A DNA stretch of 64,000 nucleotides from Streptomyces lacrimifluminis (lineage in GTDB: Bacteria > Actinomycetota > Actinomycetes > Streptomycetales > Streptomycetaceae). Position numbers and translations under genes: made by a program. The notes under the pieces were generated by a model. That model saw only the letters and a list, made by a program, of their open reading frames with translations. It was not told the origin of the DNA and did not search any database. Position 1 is the stretch's first letter. Each line of letters starts with the position of its first letter. The stretch covers positions 20,890-84,889 of the forward strand of contig NZ_BMMU01000020.1 in assembly GCF_014646095.1 (NCBI RefSeq), given 5' to 3'. This document shows positions 24,240 through 32,345 of the stretch, piece by piece.

Positions 24240-25606
24240 CGTCCCTCGTACTCCTCGGAGATCTCCTCTGCCAGCTTCTGGGACTTCTTCAGGGCCGACT
24301 CGACGGACTGGCGTCCGGCGATGGCCGCGCTGATCTCCTGCGAGACCCTGGTGCCGAGATCGGTGAACTCGGGAATGCCGACGAACTGGATGCCGGGTGC
24401 GGGGCGCGGCTGGACTCCGGGGTCGTCGGGGCGGGCGCCCTCGATGGCCTCCTTCGTCGTCTCCTGGAAGGCGGCGGCCTCTCGGCGGTAGGCGGGGTTC
24501 TCGTACGTCGACGCGCGCTTGCCCGCCGGGACGTTGGACCAGCCGATCTCGTCGCCGACCAGCTGCTCGTACTCCTTGCCGGACGCCCAGGACACGAACT
24601 TCCAGGCGTCGTCGGGGTTGCGGGAGGCCTGCTGGATGCCCCAGGCCCAGGTGTAGAGCCAGCCGGAGGACTCCGTCTTCTCGACGGGGGCCGGTACGTA
24701 GCCGATCCTGCCCTTGACCGGGGAGTTCGCCGACTCCAGGGAGCCGGCCGCGGACGTGGCGTCGTACCACATGGCGACCTTGCCCTGGGTCATGTTGTTG
24801 AGGCACTCGGCGAAGCCGGCCTGGGGGGCGCCGGACTCGCCGTGGTCACGGACCAGGTCGACGTAGAAGTTCACCGCCCGCTGCCACTCGGGGGAGTCGA
24901 GCCTCGCCTTCCAGTTCCTGTCGAACCAGGTGCCGCCGAAGGTGTTCACGATCGTGGTGAGGGGTGCCATGACCTCGCCCCAACCCGGCAGTCCCCGCAG
25001 GCAGATGCCCTTCATGCCAGGCTCGGCGCCGTCGGCCCTGGCCGCCAGGTCGGCGACCTGGGTCCAGGTGGGGTGCGGGGGCATGGTGAGGCCCTTCGCC
25101 TCGAACACGTCCTTGCGGTACATCAGGAAGGACGACTCGCCGTAGAAGGGCTGGCCGTACAGCTTCCCGTCGTCGCCGGTGAGGGACTGGCGCATCGGCG
25201 TGAGGATGTCCTGTTCGTCGTACGCGCCGTCCTTCGCGACGTACGTGTTCATCTCGTGCAGCCAGCCGTTGCGGGCGTAGATCGGTATCTCGTAGTTGGA
25301 GAGGGTCGCCACGTCGTACTGGCCCGCCTGGTTGGCGAAGTCCTGGCTGATCTTGTCGCGGACGTCGTTCTCGGGCAGGACGGTGAAGTTGACCTTGATG
25401 CCGGTCTCCTTGGTGAAGTGGGCCGCGGTGAGCTTCTGCAACTCGACCATCTGCGGGTTGTTCACCATCAGGACGTTGACGGCGTCGCCGCCGGAACCGG
25501 ACCCGCCCGCTCCGGCCCAGCAGCCGGAGAGCAGCGGGGTGAGCAGCGTCCCTGCGGCGGCCAGGGCGAGTGTGGCTCGCGGCCTCCGTCGGCTCGGGGT
25601 TCGCAT
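24236..25606 (-). CDS. Sugar/polyol-binding lipoprotein of an ABC importer
   Basis: 456 aa. Lipoprotein signal with lipobox LLSGC at about residues 25-29. Family-1 extracellular solute-binding fold (FLMYRKDVFEAKGL, TWTQVADLAARAD, WAWGIQQASRNPDDAWKFVSWASG). AGGAG precedes ATG 25606. The pairing with an MDR dehydrogenase and a DeoR regulator suggests a polyol such as sorbitol or mannitol (inference). Confidence 0.92.
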   Translation of the reverse strand: MRTPSRRRPRATLALAAAGTLLTPLLSGCWAGAGGSGSGGDAVNVLMVNNPQMVELQKLTAAHFTKETGIKVNFTVLPENDVRDKISQDFANQAGQYDVATLSNYEIPIYARNGWLHEMNTYVAKDGAYDEQDILTPMRQSLTGDDGKLYGQPFYGESSFLMYRKDVFEAKGLTMPPHPTWTQVADLAARADGAEPGMKGICLRGLPGWGEVMAPLTTIVNTFGGTWFDRNWKARLDSPEWQRAVNFYVDLVRDHGESGAPQAGFAECLNNMTQGKVAMWYDATSAAGSLESANSPVKGRIGYVPAPVEKTESSGWLYTWAWGIQQASRNPDDAWKFVSWASGKEYEQLVGDEIGWSNVPAGKRASTYENPAYRREAAAFQETTKEAIEGARPDDPGVQPRPAPGIQFVGIPEFTDLGTRVSQEISAAIAGRQSVESALKKSQKLAEEISEEYEGR

Positions 25607-25719
25607 GGATCGCTCCTGGAGGTATGGGGGCATAACGGGCGCTTGTGGGCGTGGGGGTGCCGGTGAGGGGAGTGAGGGGGAAAGAGGTCAGGGGATGGTG
25701 AGTGGGGTGAGTTGGGGGC

Positions 25720-26487
25720 TCAGACTCGGATGACCTGCGGGCCGCGCAGGGAATAGCGGTGTGCTTCCGCCGTGGGCAGCAGAGTGCTCGTGACGATCGC
25801 GTCCAGGTCGCCGATCTCGGCGAACCGGCAGAAGCTGACCGCCCCGAACTTGGTGTGCACGCCCGCGAACACCGTGCGCCGCGAGGCCCGGATCGCCTGT
25901 GCCTTGACCTCGCTGACGGCGGGGTCGGGCGTGGTCAGGCCGTGTTCGCGGGAGATGCCGTTGGCGCCGATGTAGGCCAGGTCCAGGACGAAGCCGGCCA
26001 GCATCTTCGTCGTCCAGTGGTCGACCGTCGCGAGGGTGCCGGGGCGGACCCGGCCGCCGAGCAGCAGGACCGAGGTGTTCTCGGCCTCCGCGAGCGCGCC
26101 CGCGACGGGCAGGGACGCGGTGACCACGGTCAGCGGCCGGTCCCCGGGCAGTGCTTCGGCGATGAGCTGCGGGGTGAACCCCTCGTCGACGAAGACCGTT
26201 TCGGCGTCCCCGAGCAGTTCGGCCGCGGCGGCGGCGATCCGGCGCTTCTCGGGCACGTGACTGGTGGCGCGGAAGGCGAGCGTCGTCTCGAAACCGGCGC
26301 TCTCCACGGGGTAGGCGCCGCCATGGGTGCGGCGGACCAGGCCGTGGTCCTCCAGGGCGCGCAGATCGCGCCGTACGGTCTCCTTGGCCACGCCCAGATC
26401 GGCGGCGAGCGTGGTCACGTCGACCGAGCCGGTGGCACGGGCGGCGCGCACGATGTGCCGCTGGCGGTCCTCCGCGGTTCCGGCCAT
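25720..26487 (-). CDS. DeoR-family sugar regulator
   Basis: 255 aa. DeoR HTH at about residues 6-60 (RQRHIVRAARATGSVDVTTLA, GVAKETVRRDLRALEDHG, THGGAYPV) and a DeoRC sugar-phosphate sensor domain (VFVDEGFTPQLIAEAL, YIGANGIS, DHWTTKMLAG). First gene of the minus-strand unit that continues with the lipoprotein, two permeases and the dehydrogenase. Twin operators lie upstream at 26511-26526 and 26595-26610. Confidence 0.92.
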   Translation of the reverse strand: MAGTAEDRQRHIVRAARATGSVDVTTLAADLGVAKETVRRDLRALEDHGLVRRTHGGAYPVESAGFETTLAFRATSHVPEKRRIAAAAAELLGDAETVFVDEGFTPQLIAEALPGDRPLTVVTASLPVAGALAEAENTSVLLLGGRVRPGTLATVDHWTTKMLAGFVLDLAYIGANGISREHGLTTPDPAVSEVKAQAIRASRRTVFAGVHTKFGAVSFCRFAEIGDLDAIVTSTLLPTAEAHRYSLRGPQVIRV

Positions 26488-26510
26488 GAGGTTCCCCGCT
26501 TTCCTGCGCC

Positions 26511-26526
26511 GTCTGCCCGTTCGGGC
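26511..26526. promoter_or_regulatory. DeoR operator candidate 1
   Basis: GTCTGCCCGTTCGGGC with a perfect GCCCG-TT-CGGGC dyad, 24 bases before the DeoR start. Confidence 0.5.
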
Positions 26527-26594
26527 CCTCGGGGGAAGTTGTACAGCGGGTGGGGTGCGATGACGAGGTCTGTTGAGGGGGTGATAGTGACCGC

Positions 26595-26610
26595 GTCTGC
26601 CCGTTCGGGC
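26595..26610. promoter_or_regulatory. DeoR operator candidate 2
   Basis: An identical 16-base copy of operator 1, exactly 84 bp away (eight helical turns), compatible with DNA looping. Confidence 0.5.
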
Positions 26611-26650
26611 GGGGTGGGCCCACTGGCTCGGTCGGTGCGGTCGGGTCGCG

Positions 26651-26700
26651 GCTGCCGGTTCGTTGTGGCTGGTCGCGCGGTTCCCCGCGCCCCTGATGGT
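26651..26700 (+). repeat. Dispersed intergenic repeat, family 2, copy A
   Basis: CGGTTCGTTGTGGCTGGTCGC followed by GCGGTTCCCCGCGCCCCTGA; here the second arm of the terminal hairpin is missing. Related copies at 45946-46025 and 61429-61480. Confidence 0.65.
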
Positions 26701-26748
26701 GCGCTGTCGCGGCACCATCAGAGGCGGCCGTTCCTGCCCGAATATCAT

Positions 26749-26779
26749 GGCGGGCGGGCCCGTTCGGTGCCCGCCCGCC
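26749..26779. terminator. Terminator after udh
   Basis: GGCGGGCGGGC (26749-26759) pairs with GCCCGCCCGCC (26769-26779) around CCGTTCGGT, just past the udh stop on the minus strand. Confidence 0.7.
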
Positions 26780-26802
26780 GTTCCGGAGCCTTCGCGCGGC
26801 TG

Positions 26803-27612
26803 TCAGTACGGCCAGATCGGCGGGTCGGTCACGAAAGCGCCGCCGAGGTAGGCGTGTGCCTCGTTGCCGGGCTGGAGGTCGCCCTGCTCGGCGATCAGTT
26901 TCTCGGCGTACGGCTCGGAGTCGTCCTGCGGTGCGTAGCCGAGTGCCCGCGCGGTGCCCAGGTCCCACCACAGGCGCGTGTTGGCGGAGGAGCCGTGGAC
27001 GACGGTGTGGCCGACCTCCTCGGCGGTCAGGGCCGCGTGGAGGAGGCGGGCGCCGTCGGCGGGGCTCATCCACAGTGACAGCATGCGCACGCTGGTCGGC
27101 TCCGGGAAGCAGGAGCCGATGCGGACGGAGACGGTCTCCAGGCCGTGCTTGTCCCAGTAGAGCTGGGCCAGGTCCTCGCCGAAGGACTTGGAGAGGCCGT
27201 AGAAGGTGTCCGGGCGGCGCGGGGTGTCGACCGGGATCAGGGGATCGGCGCCCTGGGGGCGGGGGGTGAAGCCCACCGCGTGGTTCGAGGAGGCGAAGAC
27301 GACGCGTCCCACGCCCTCCTCGCGCGCCGCCTCGTACAGGTTGTACGTGCCCTCGATGTTCGCCCTGAGGATCTTCTCGAAAGAGGACTCCAGCGAGATC
27401 CCGGCGAGGTGGATGATCGCGTCGACACCCCGCACGGCCTCGCGCAGCGCCGCCCGGTCGGTGAGGTCCGCGGTGATCGCGTCGGGTTCGCCCTCGATGG
27501 GGAGCAGGTCGAACAGACGCAGTTCGTAGCCGTAGGACGGGAGAAGGTCCCGCATCAGGGTGCCGAGTCCGCCGGCGGCGCCGGTGAGCAGAACGGTGCG
27601 GGGAGCGGGCAT
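26803..27612 (-). CDS. udh: Uronate dehydrogenase
   Basis: 269 aa short-chain/epimerase-fold enzyme. NAD-binding GAAGGLGTLMRDL, the SSNHAVGF catalytic Ser region, YGLSKSFGE (Tyr-x3-Lys) and RIGSCFPEP, which is diagnostic of uronate dehydrogenases of the Agrobacterium/Pseudomonas type. It oxidises D-galacturonate or D-glucuronate to the aldarolactone, the first step of the oxidative pathway from pectin monomers. ATG 27612 with AAGGAG upstream. Divergent from kdgD, which catalyses a later step. Confidence 0.92.
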   Translation of the reverse strand: MPAPRTVLLTGAAGGLGTLMRDLLPSYGYELRLFDLLPIEGEPDAITADLTDRAALREAVRGVDAIIHLAGISLESSFEKILRANIEGTYNLYEAAREEGVGRVVFASSNHAVGFTPRPQGADPLIPVDTPRRPDTFYGLSKSFGEDLAQLYWDKHGLETVSVRIGSCFPEPTSVRMLSLWMSPADGARLLHAALTAEEVGHTVVHGSSANTRLWWDLGTARALGYAPQDDSEPYAEKLIAEQGDLQPGNEAHAYLGGAFVTDPPIWPY

Positions 27613-27692
27613 CCTCGGGTCTCCTTGGGGCTCCTGGAGGGTTCTCCTTGAGGCAAAGGCCGCATGCATGTACGGCATTCACATCCATGGAC

Positions 27693-27722
27693 ACGCTAGG
27701 GAGGGGTGGCCGGTGTCGTCAA
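27693..27722 (-). promoter_or_regulatory. udh promoter
   Basis: Minus strand TTGACG (27717-27722), 18-base spacer, TAGCGT (27693-27698). Confidence 0.55.
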
Positions 27723-27770
27723 GTGTGACGTAGAGCTGCGGATTCTGCCCTGCGCTTGCCTTCGATCGGC

Positions 27771-27800
27771 TTGACCCGCCCCACGGCGGGCCCTTAGCGT
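27771..27800 (+). promoter_or_regulatory. kdgD promoter
   Basis: TTGACC (27771-27776), 18-base spacer, TAGCGT (27795-27800). Same -10 and spacing as the divergent udh promoter. Confidence 0.55.
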
Positions 27801-27808
27801 GAAAGTGT

Positions 27809-27844
27809 TCAGAAATGTAGACGTTAATCAGAAGCGTGCACGAA
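27809..27844 (+). promoter_or_regulatory. GntR-type operator repeats at the kdgD start site
   Basis: TCAGAAATGTAGACG (27809) and TCAGAAGCGTGCACGAA (27828-27844) are 19 bp apart, just after the -10. The second is 15/17 identical to TCAGAAGCGTTGACGAA in the promoter of the GntR gene at 32346. Confidence 0.5.
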
Positions 27845-27864
27845 TGCATGCCCAGGGAGAGCCC

Positions 27865-28908
27865 GTGACGCCAGCCCCCCTCGCCGCCGCCCTAGCCACC
27901 CGGCTCACCGTCCCGAGCGGTCCGCTGTTCTTCCCCGTCACCGCGTACGGCCCCGACGGCTCGCTCGACCTCGGCGTCTTCCGCGCGCATGTGCGCCGGG
28001 GCGTGGAGGCGGGGGCCGCTGCCGTCTTCGCGTGCTGCGGCACCGGGGAGTTCCACGCGCTGACGCCCGAGGAGTTCCAGGACTGTGTACGGGCCGCGGT
28101 GGAGGAGACGGCAGGGCGGGTGCCCGTGGTCGCGGGCACCGGATACGGCACCGCGCTCGCCGTGCGCTACGCGCGTCTCGCCGAGGAGGCCGGGGCCGAC
28201 GGGCTGCTCGCCATGCCGCCGTATCTGGTGGTGGCCGGGCAGGAGGGGCTGCTGCGCCACTACCGGGAGCTGGCCGGGGCCACCGCCCTGCCGGTCATCG
28301 TCTACCAGCGCGACAACGCGGTGTTCACACCCGAGACCGTCGTCGGGCTGGCGCGCACCGAGGGGATCATCGGGCTCAAGGACGGGCTCGGCGACCTGGA
28401 CCTGATGCAGCGGATCGTGAGCGCCGTACGCGCTGAGGAGATCGTCGACTTCCTGTACTTCAACGGGCTGCCGACCGCGGAACTGACCGGGCCGGCCTAC
28501 CGGGGCATCGGCGTCACCCTCTACTCGTCGGCCGTCTTCTGCTTCGCGCCCGAGATCGCGCTCGCCTTCCACAAGGCGCTGGGCACCGGTGACGACGTGA
28601 CCGCGAACCGGCTCCTGGACGGCTTCTACCGGCCGTTCGTCGAGCTGCGGGCGCAGGGGCGCGGGTACGCCGTCTCGCTCGTCAAGGCCGGCGTGCGGCA
28701 GGCCGGGCTCGACGTCGGGGAGGTCCGGCCGCCGCTGCACGAGCCGACCGAGGATCATGTGAAGCAGCTCGTGCGACTCGTCGAGCGCGGTCGCGCGCTG
28801 CTGGAGGCCGAGTCCGTGTCCGTGCCCAAGGCCGAGACCGAGACCGCGGTCGTTGTCGGTTCCGGTTCCGGTTCCGAGTCCGAGTCCGAGCCCGAGGAGC
28901 GCGTGTGA
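27865..28908 (+). CDS. kdgD: 5-dehydro-4-deoxyglucarate dehydratase
   Basis: 347 aa, DapA-fold class-I aldolase family. Converts 5-keto-4-deoxy-D-glucarate to 2-oxoglutarate semialdehyde plus CO2. Motifs: CCGTGEFHALTPEEF, PYLVVAGQEGLLRHYREL, VIVYQRDNA (Tyr) and the Schiff-base Lys in GLKDGLGDLDLMQRIV, all typical of KdgD. GTG 27865 is chosen for its GGGAGA ribosome-binding site. An unusual C-terminal tail (about residues 325-347) of GSGSGSESESEPEE comes from a GGTTCC/GAGTCC hexanucleotide expansion. The stop overlaps the next gene (GTGA). Confidence 0.92.
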   Translation: MTPAPLAAALATRLTVPSGPLFFPVTAYGPDGSLDLGVFRAHVRRGVEAGAAAVFACCGTGEFHALTPEEFQDCVRAAVEETAGRVPVVAGTGYGTALAVRYARLAEEAGADGLLAMPPYLVVAGQEGLLRHYRELAGATALPVIVYQRDNAVFTPETVVGLARTEGIIGLKDGLGDLDLMQRIVSAVRAEEIVDFLYFNGLPTAELTGPAYRGIGVTLYSSAVFCFAPEIALAFHKALGTGDDVTANRLLDGFYRPFVELRAQGRGYAVSLVKAGVRQAGLDVGEVRPPLHEPTEDHVKQLVRLVERGRALLEAESVSVPKAETETAVVVGSGSGSESESEPEERV

Positions 28909-30080
28909 AGGCGTCCGCGTTCGTCTATCCCTGGGACGTCAACGGCGACCCCGACGCCGCCCGGCGGATCGCCGCGCTCGGCGTGGAACAGGTGACCCTC
29001 GCCTCCGCGTACCACTCCACGCGCGCGTTGACCCCCCGTCACCCGCGCCACCGCATCGTCACCGCCGAGCACGCGGCCGTGCTGTACCCCACCGACCCCA
29101 CGGACGAGCGCTGGGCGGGCCGCGAACTGCGCCCGTACGCCGCCGGGGCGTGGGCCCCCGGGGACGCGTACGGCGAGGCCGCCGACGCCCTCGCCGACGC
29201 GGGCCTCGACGTGCACACCTGGGTGGTCCTCGCCCACAACTCCCGCCTGGGCGCCGACCGTCCGGACACCTCCGTGGTCAACGCCTACGGGGACCGCTAC
29301 CCCTGGGCGCCCTGTATCGCGCAGCCCGCCACGCGCGCGTACCTCGTCGATCTCGCCGCCGAGGCCGCCGTACGGCCCGGAGCGCGAGGTACGGAACTGG
29401 AGTCCCTCGGCTGGTACGGACTCACCCATCTGCACGCCCACGACAAGACCGGCGCCATCGGGCTCGGCGACACCGGCCAGTATCTGATGGCCCTGTGCTT
29501 CTGCCCGTCCTGCCGGGCGGGGTACGGCGCCCGGGGCCTCGACCCCGACCGGCTGGGGGTGGCCGTACGCGCCGCGCTGGAGCCGCTCTGGCGGGGCGCG
29601 CCGGATCACGGCGGGGGATGGGCGGGGGTCGAGAAGGCCCTCGGCGAGGAGAAGGCGGCCCTCACGCGCGCGTGGCGCGAGGAAACGGCCCGCACGCTCC
29701 AGGAGGCGGCCGTCGCGGCGGTCCGGGCGGCGGCTCCGGCCGGCTTCCAGGTACTGCTGCACGCCGACCCCGTCTGGTACCACGTCGGCGCCAACCCGGG
29801 CGTGGACCCCGCGCACATCCTGTCCGTCGCGGACGGTGTGGTGGTGCCGTGCACGGGCGGGGCGGGCCTGCTGACGCCGTTCGCGGAGGTGGAGCGGGAG
29901 AAGGGTGTCCTGGCCGCCAACTTCGTCGTGGTCTCCGGGATGGGCGGCAGGCCTGGCACCCTCGCGGCGGACGCGGAGCGCGCTGCCGGGCTCGGGGCCA
30001 CCGAACTGCGGCTATATCACGCCGGGTTGGCATCGGACGGCGACCTCGACGCGGTACGGGACGCGCTGGCCCGGCGCTGA
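28905..30080 (+). CDS. Uncharacterised protein coupled to kdgD, probable TIM-barrel hydrolase-like
   Basis: 391 aa, GTG start overlapping the kdgD stop. No signal peptide. The layout resembles TIM-barrel glycosidase-like proteins: VYPWDV at strand 1, TWVVLAHNSRLG, then NAYGDRYPWAPCIAQPATRAYL, LESLGWYGLTHLHAHDK, QVLLHADPVWYHVGANPGVD and a final ELRLYHAGL. It has a CFCPSC cluster (C198, C200, C203) in an insertion. Being translationally coupled to kdgD argues for a role in uronate or aldarate metabolism. I do not recognise a named family. Confidence 0.8.
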   Translation: MKASAFVYPWDVNGDPDAARRIAALGVEQVTLASAYHSTRALTPRHPRHRIVTAEHAAVLYPTDPTDERWAGRELRPYAAGAWAPGDAYGEAADALADAGLDVHTWVVLAHNSRLGADRPDTSVVNAYGDRYPWAPCIAQPATRAYLVDLAAEAAVRPGARGTELESLGWYGLTHLHAHDKTGAIGLGDTGQYLMALCFCPSCRAGYGARGLDPDRLGVAVRAALEPLWRGAPDHGGGWAGVEKALGEEKAALTRAWREETARTLQEAAVAAVRAAAPAGFQVLLHADPVWYHVGANPGVDPAHILSVADGVVVPCTGGAGLLTPFAEVEREKGVLAANFVVVSGMGGRPGTLAADAERAAGLGATELRLYHAGLASDGDLDAVRDALARR

Positions 30081-30621
30081 AACAGCGCTCCGGCGGCCAG
30101 CGGCAGAGCGAGGGCACGGCCGACGAGAGTCACCTGGTGGCCGACGAGCTCGACCGGCGCCGCGCCCACGGCGCCGGACCGACCGCCGTGGGCGCGAACA
30201 GCAGGCAGTTGGCGGTCGCCGCGGTACGGCCGGGCAGTTTCATTTCCCGGGGCTTCCGCTGTAGGGCGATGAGACCCCCGAGCGGGACACACGCCGGGCC
30301 CATCCCGTACGCCGCGACCCCGCGCTCCCCGAGGCGGCGCGCAGCAGCGGGCCCGGCACCGGGCCCACCGCGACCGAGCCGACGCCGTGGAGAACGTACA
30401 GCGGCAGCCGGTCGTGCCGGCACAGGAAGGCGGCGCCCTCGGCGGTGCGGGTACGCCGGTCCCTGACCCGGATCCCGGCGTCGCGGTCCCGGAGGACGCG
30501 CGGCACGGACCGGGTTCGAGCCGTCATGCCTGGTCATCGTGGGGCTGAGGGGCGGGCGATGAGTTTCGGGTACGGCGTCGGTCTACCCCCTGCAGTGCCG
30601 ACCAGCCTTGAGGAGAAGCCG
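30081..30621. other. Gene-poor region with a decayed minus-strand reading frame
   Basis: About 540 bases without an intact gene. On the minus strand, protein-like pieces appear in successive frames: AAFLCRHDRLPLYVLHGVGSVA (about 30370-30450), GVAAYGMGPACVPLGGLIALQRK (about 30260-30330) and ELVGHQVTLVGRALALPLAAG (about 30080-30145). Together they look like a frameshifted remnant of one gene, perhaps for a membrane protein. The end of the region carries the AGGAGAAG site of the next gene. Confidence 0.35.
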
Positions 30622-31212
30622 ATGACCGGCCAGACGACCTTCGATCTCGGACCGCAGGCAAGGAGCGTGGCCCGGCTCGCGGAGCAGGTGACCGGCGAGC
30701 AGCTCGCGGCCGGGACACCGTGTCCGGCGTACGCCGTGCGCAATCTGCTGGGGCATGTCGCCGGGCTGTCCGTCGCCTTCCGTGACGCCGCGCGCAAGGA
30801 CCTCGGCGTGACGACGGACACCAGCCCGGACTCCTTTGTGCCGGACATCGCCGCCGACTGGCGCGAGACCCTGCCGAAGGTGCTCGACGAACTCGCCGAC
30901 GCCTGGCGCGACCCGGCAGCCTGGACCGGCGAGACCCGCGCCGGTGGCGTGACCCTGCCGGGCGCGGTCGCCGCAGCCGTTGTGGCCGACGAACTCGTCG
31001 TCCACGGCTGGGACCTGGCCCGCGCCACCGGGCAGGAGTACAAGCCCGACCCGGTCGCTGTGGAGGCATCGTACGGCTTCCTGGCCGCCGCTGCCGAGCA
31101 GAACGGCGGGGACGGAATCTTCGGCCCGGTCGTCCCGGTGCCGGACGAGGCGCCGCTGCTGGACCGGGTGATCGGGCTCACCGGGCGGGATCCGGGGTGG
31201 ACGCCGGCGTGA
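30622..31212 (+). CDS. TIGR03086/DinB-like (mycothiol-dependent maleylpyruvate isomerase fold) protein
   Basis: 196 aa helical-bundle protein. The N-terminal MDMPI domain carries the metal-site histidine in NLLGHVAGL and a second one in VVADELVVHGWDLARATGQ, typical of TIGR03086. Such proteins bind a divalent metal and may use mycothiol; the substrate is unknown. AGGAGAAG precedes the ATG. The stop codon lies in the first unit of the tandem repeat at 31210. Confidence 0.85.
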   Translation: MTGQTTFDLGPQARSVARLAEQVTGEQLAAGTPCPAYAVRNLLGHVAGLSVAFRDAARKDLGVTTDTSPDSFVPDIAADWRETLPKVLDELADAWRDPAAWTGETRAGGVTLPGAVAAAVVADELVVHGWDLARATGQEYKPDPVAVEASYGFLAAAAEQNGGDGIFGPVVPVPDEAPLLDRVIGLTGRDPGWTPA

Positions 31213-31345
31213 TCGGGAGCGGATGGGGGCCGGGCGGGGCGACGGTGTGATGGGGAGCGGGCGGGGGCCGGGCGACGGTGTGACCGGGAACGGGGGCGGG
31301 GCCCGGGCTGGACGACCGCGCGATCGGGAGCGGGCGACAGCCCCT
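31210..31345. repeat. Degenerate tandem repeat, four units
   Basis: Units beginning TGATCGGGAGCGG at 31210, TGATGGGGAGCGGG at 31248, TGACCGGGAACGGG at 31281 and CGATCGGGAGCGGG at 31321, each followed by a GGGGCCGGGCGACGG-like part; periods of 38, 33 and 40 bp. Confidence 0.7.
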
Positions 31346-31403
31346 GCCTGCGTGGCCTTCCAATCTCCGTACGCCTGCCCGCACCGCCCCGTACGCTCCC
31401 CGC

Positions 31404-32156
31404 ATGCCCCTGAGCCTCACCGTCCTCGGCACCGCCTCCCCGCATCCGGAGCCGGGGCGCCCCTGCTCCGGCTATCTGGTGCGCGGCGGCGGTGCCGAGG
31501 TGTGGGTGGACGCCGGGCCCGGCACCTTCGCGGAGTTGCAGAGGCACACCGATCCCGCACGGCTCACCGCGATCTGGATCTCCCATCTGCACGCCGATCA
31601 CAACGCCGATCTGCTGGCCGCCGTGTACGGGTTCGCCTTCGGCGGGCTGACCCCGCCCGCGCCGATTCCCGTCTACGCGCCGCGTGAGTGCGCGCGCCGG
31701 CTCGCGGGGTTCTTCGGGCAGCCCAACCTCGGCTTCCTGAGCGGAATCCTCGACTTCAGGCCGCTGTACGACGGCCACATCGTCCAGCACTGGAACCTGC
31801 GCCTCACGACCCGCGCGGTCTCCCACGGCATGGAGGCGTACGGGCTGCGTGCCGAGTCGCAGGGGAAGGCTCTCGCGTACTCCGGTGACACCGGACCCTG
31901 CGACGCGCTTGCCGAACTCGCCAAGGGCGCCGACCTGTTCCTGTGCGAGGCCGACATCGACCGGCATGGTGATGGCGATGGCGAACAGGTGCATCTGACG
32001 CCGGAGGACGCCGGCGCGTACGCGAAGGGGGCCCGCTCGCTGCTCGTCACCCACGTCGGGCCCACGCTCACTCGCGACGCGGCCACCGACCGTGCCGCCG
32101 CCGTCTTCGGCGGGCCCACCGACACCGCGTACGAGGGCACGACCAAGCTCATCTGA
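31404..32156 (+). CDS. MBL-fold metal-dependent hydrolase
   Basis: 250 aa, RNase Z-like metallo-beta-lactamase fold. Metal motif SHLHADHNADL, then SHGMEAYGLR, GDTGPCDALAELAKGADLFLCEA and the distal His in LLVTHVGPTL. The family includes tRNA 3' endonucleases, phosphodiesterases and other hydrolases; this short single-domain form is not assignable to one substrate. No signal peptide. Confidence 0.88.
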   Translation: MPLSLTVLGTASPHPEPGRPCSGYLVRGGGAEVWVDAGPGTFAELQRHTDPARLTAIWISHLHADHNADLLAAVYGFAFGGLTPPAPIPVYAPRECARRLAGFFGQPNLGFLSGILDFRPLYDGHIVQHWNLRLTTRAVSHGMEAYGLRAESQGKALAYSGDTGPCDALAELAKGADLFLCEADIDRHGDGDGEQVHLTPEDAGAYAKGARSLLVTHVGPTLTRDAATDRAAAVFGGPTDTAYEGTTKLI

Positions 32157-32203
32157 CCCGCGCGGCGACCCCTGCCCCGTGCGGGAGGTCTCAACTTCCT
32201 TTG

Positions 32204-32241
32204 TCAGAAGCGTTGACGAAACACGGAGCCCCTCCTACCTT
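32204..32241 (+). promoter_or_regulatory. Promoter of the GntR-led catabolic operon, with overlapping operator
   Basis: TTGACG (32213-32218), 17-base spacer, TACCTT (32236-32241), a near-consensus vegetative promoter. The -35 lies inside TCAGAAGCGTTGACGAA (32204-32220), the motif also found at kdgD. Confidence 0.65.
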
Positions 32242-32262
32242 CAAGCCGTCGTACTTCGTACG

Positions 32263-32304
32263 TCATATATGAGACGCGATATGTGAGATCCGATACGCGA
32301 GATC
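32263..32304 (+). promoter_or_regulatory. Palindrome and direct repeats in the GntR leader
   Basis: Perfect dyad TCATATATGA (32263-32272), followed by the 14-bp direct repeats CGATATGTGAGATC and CGATACGCGAGATC (32277-32304), between the promoter and the GntR start. Likely regulator binding sites. Confidence 0.5.
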
Positions 32305-32345
32305 TGATCCGGTGGATCCGGTCCGTCAAGATCCGAGAGGCACGC

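Noticed and set aside
31210..31345. CRISPR array
   Set aside because: Units are degenerate along their whole length with uneven spacing and no separate spacers or cas genes.
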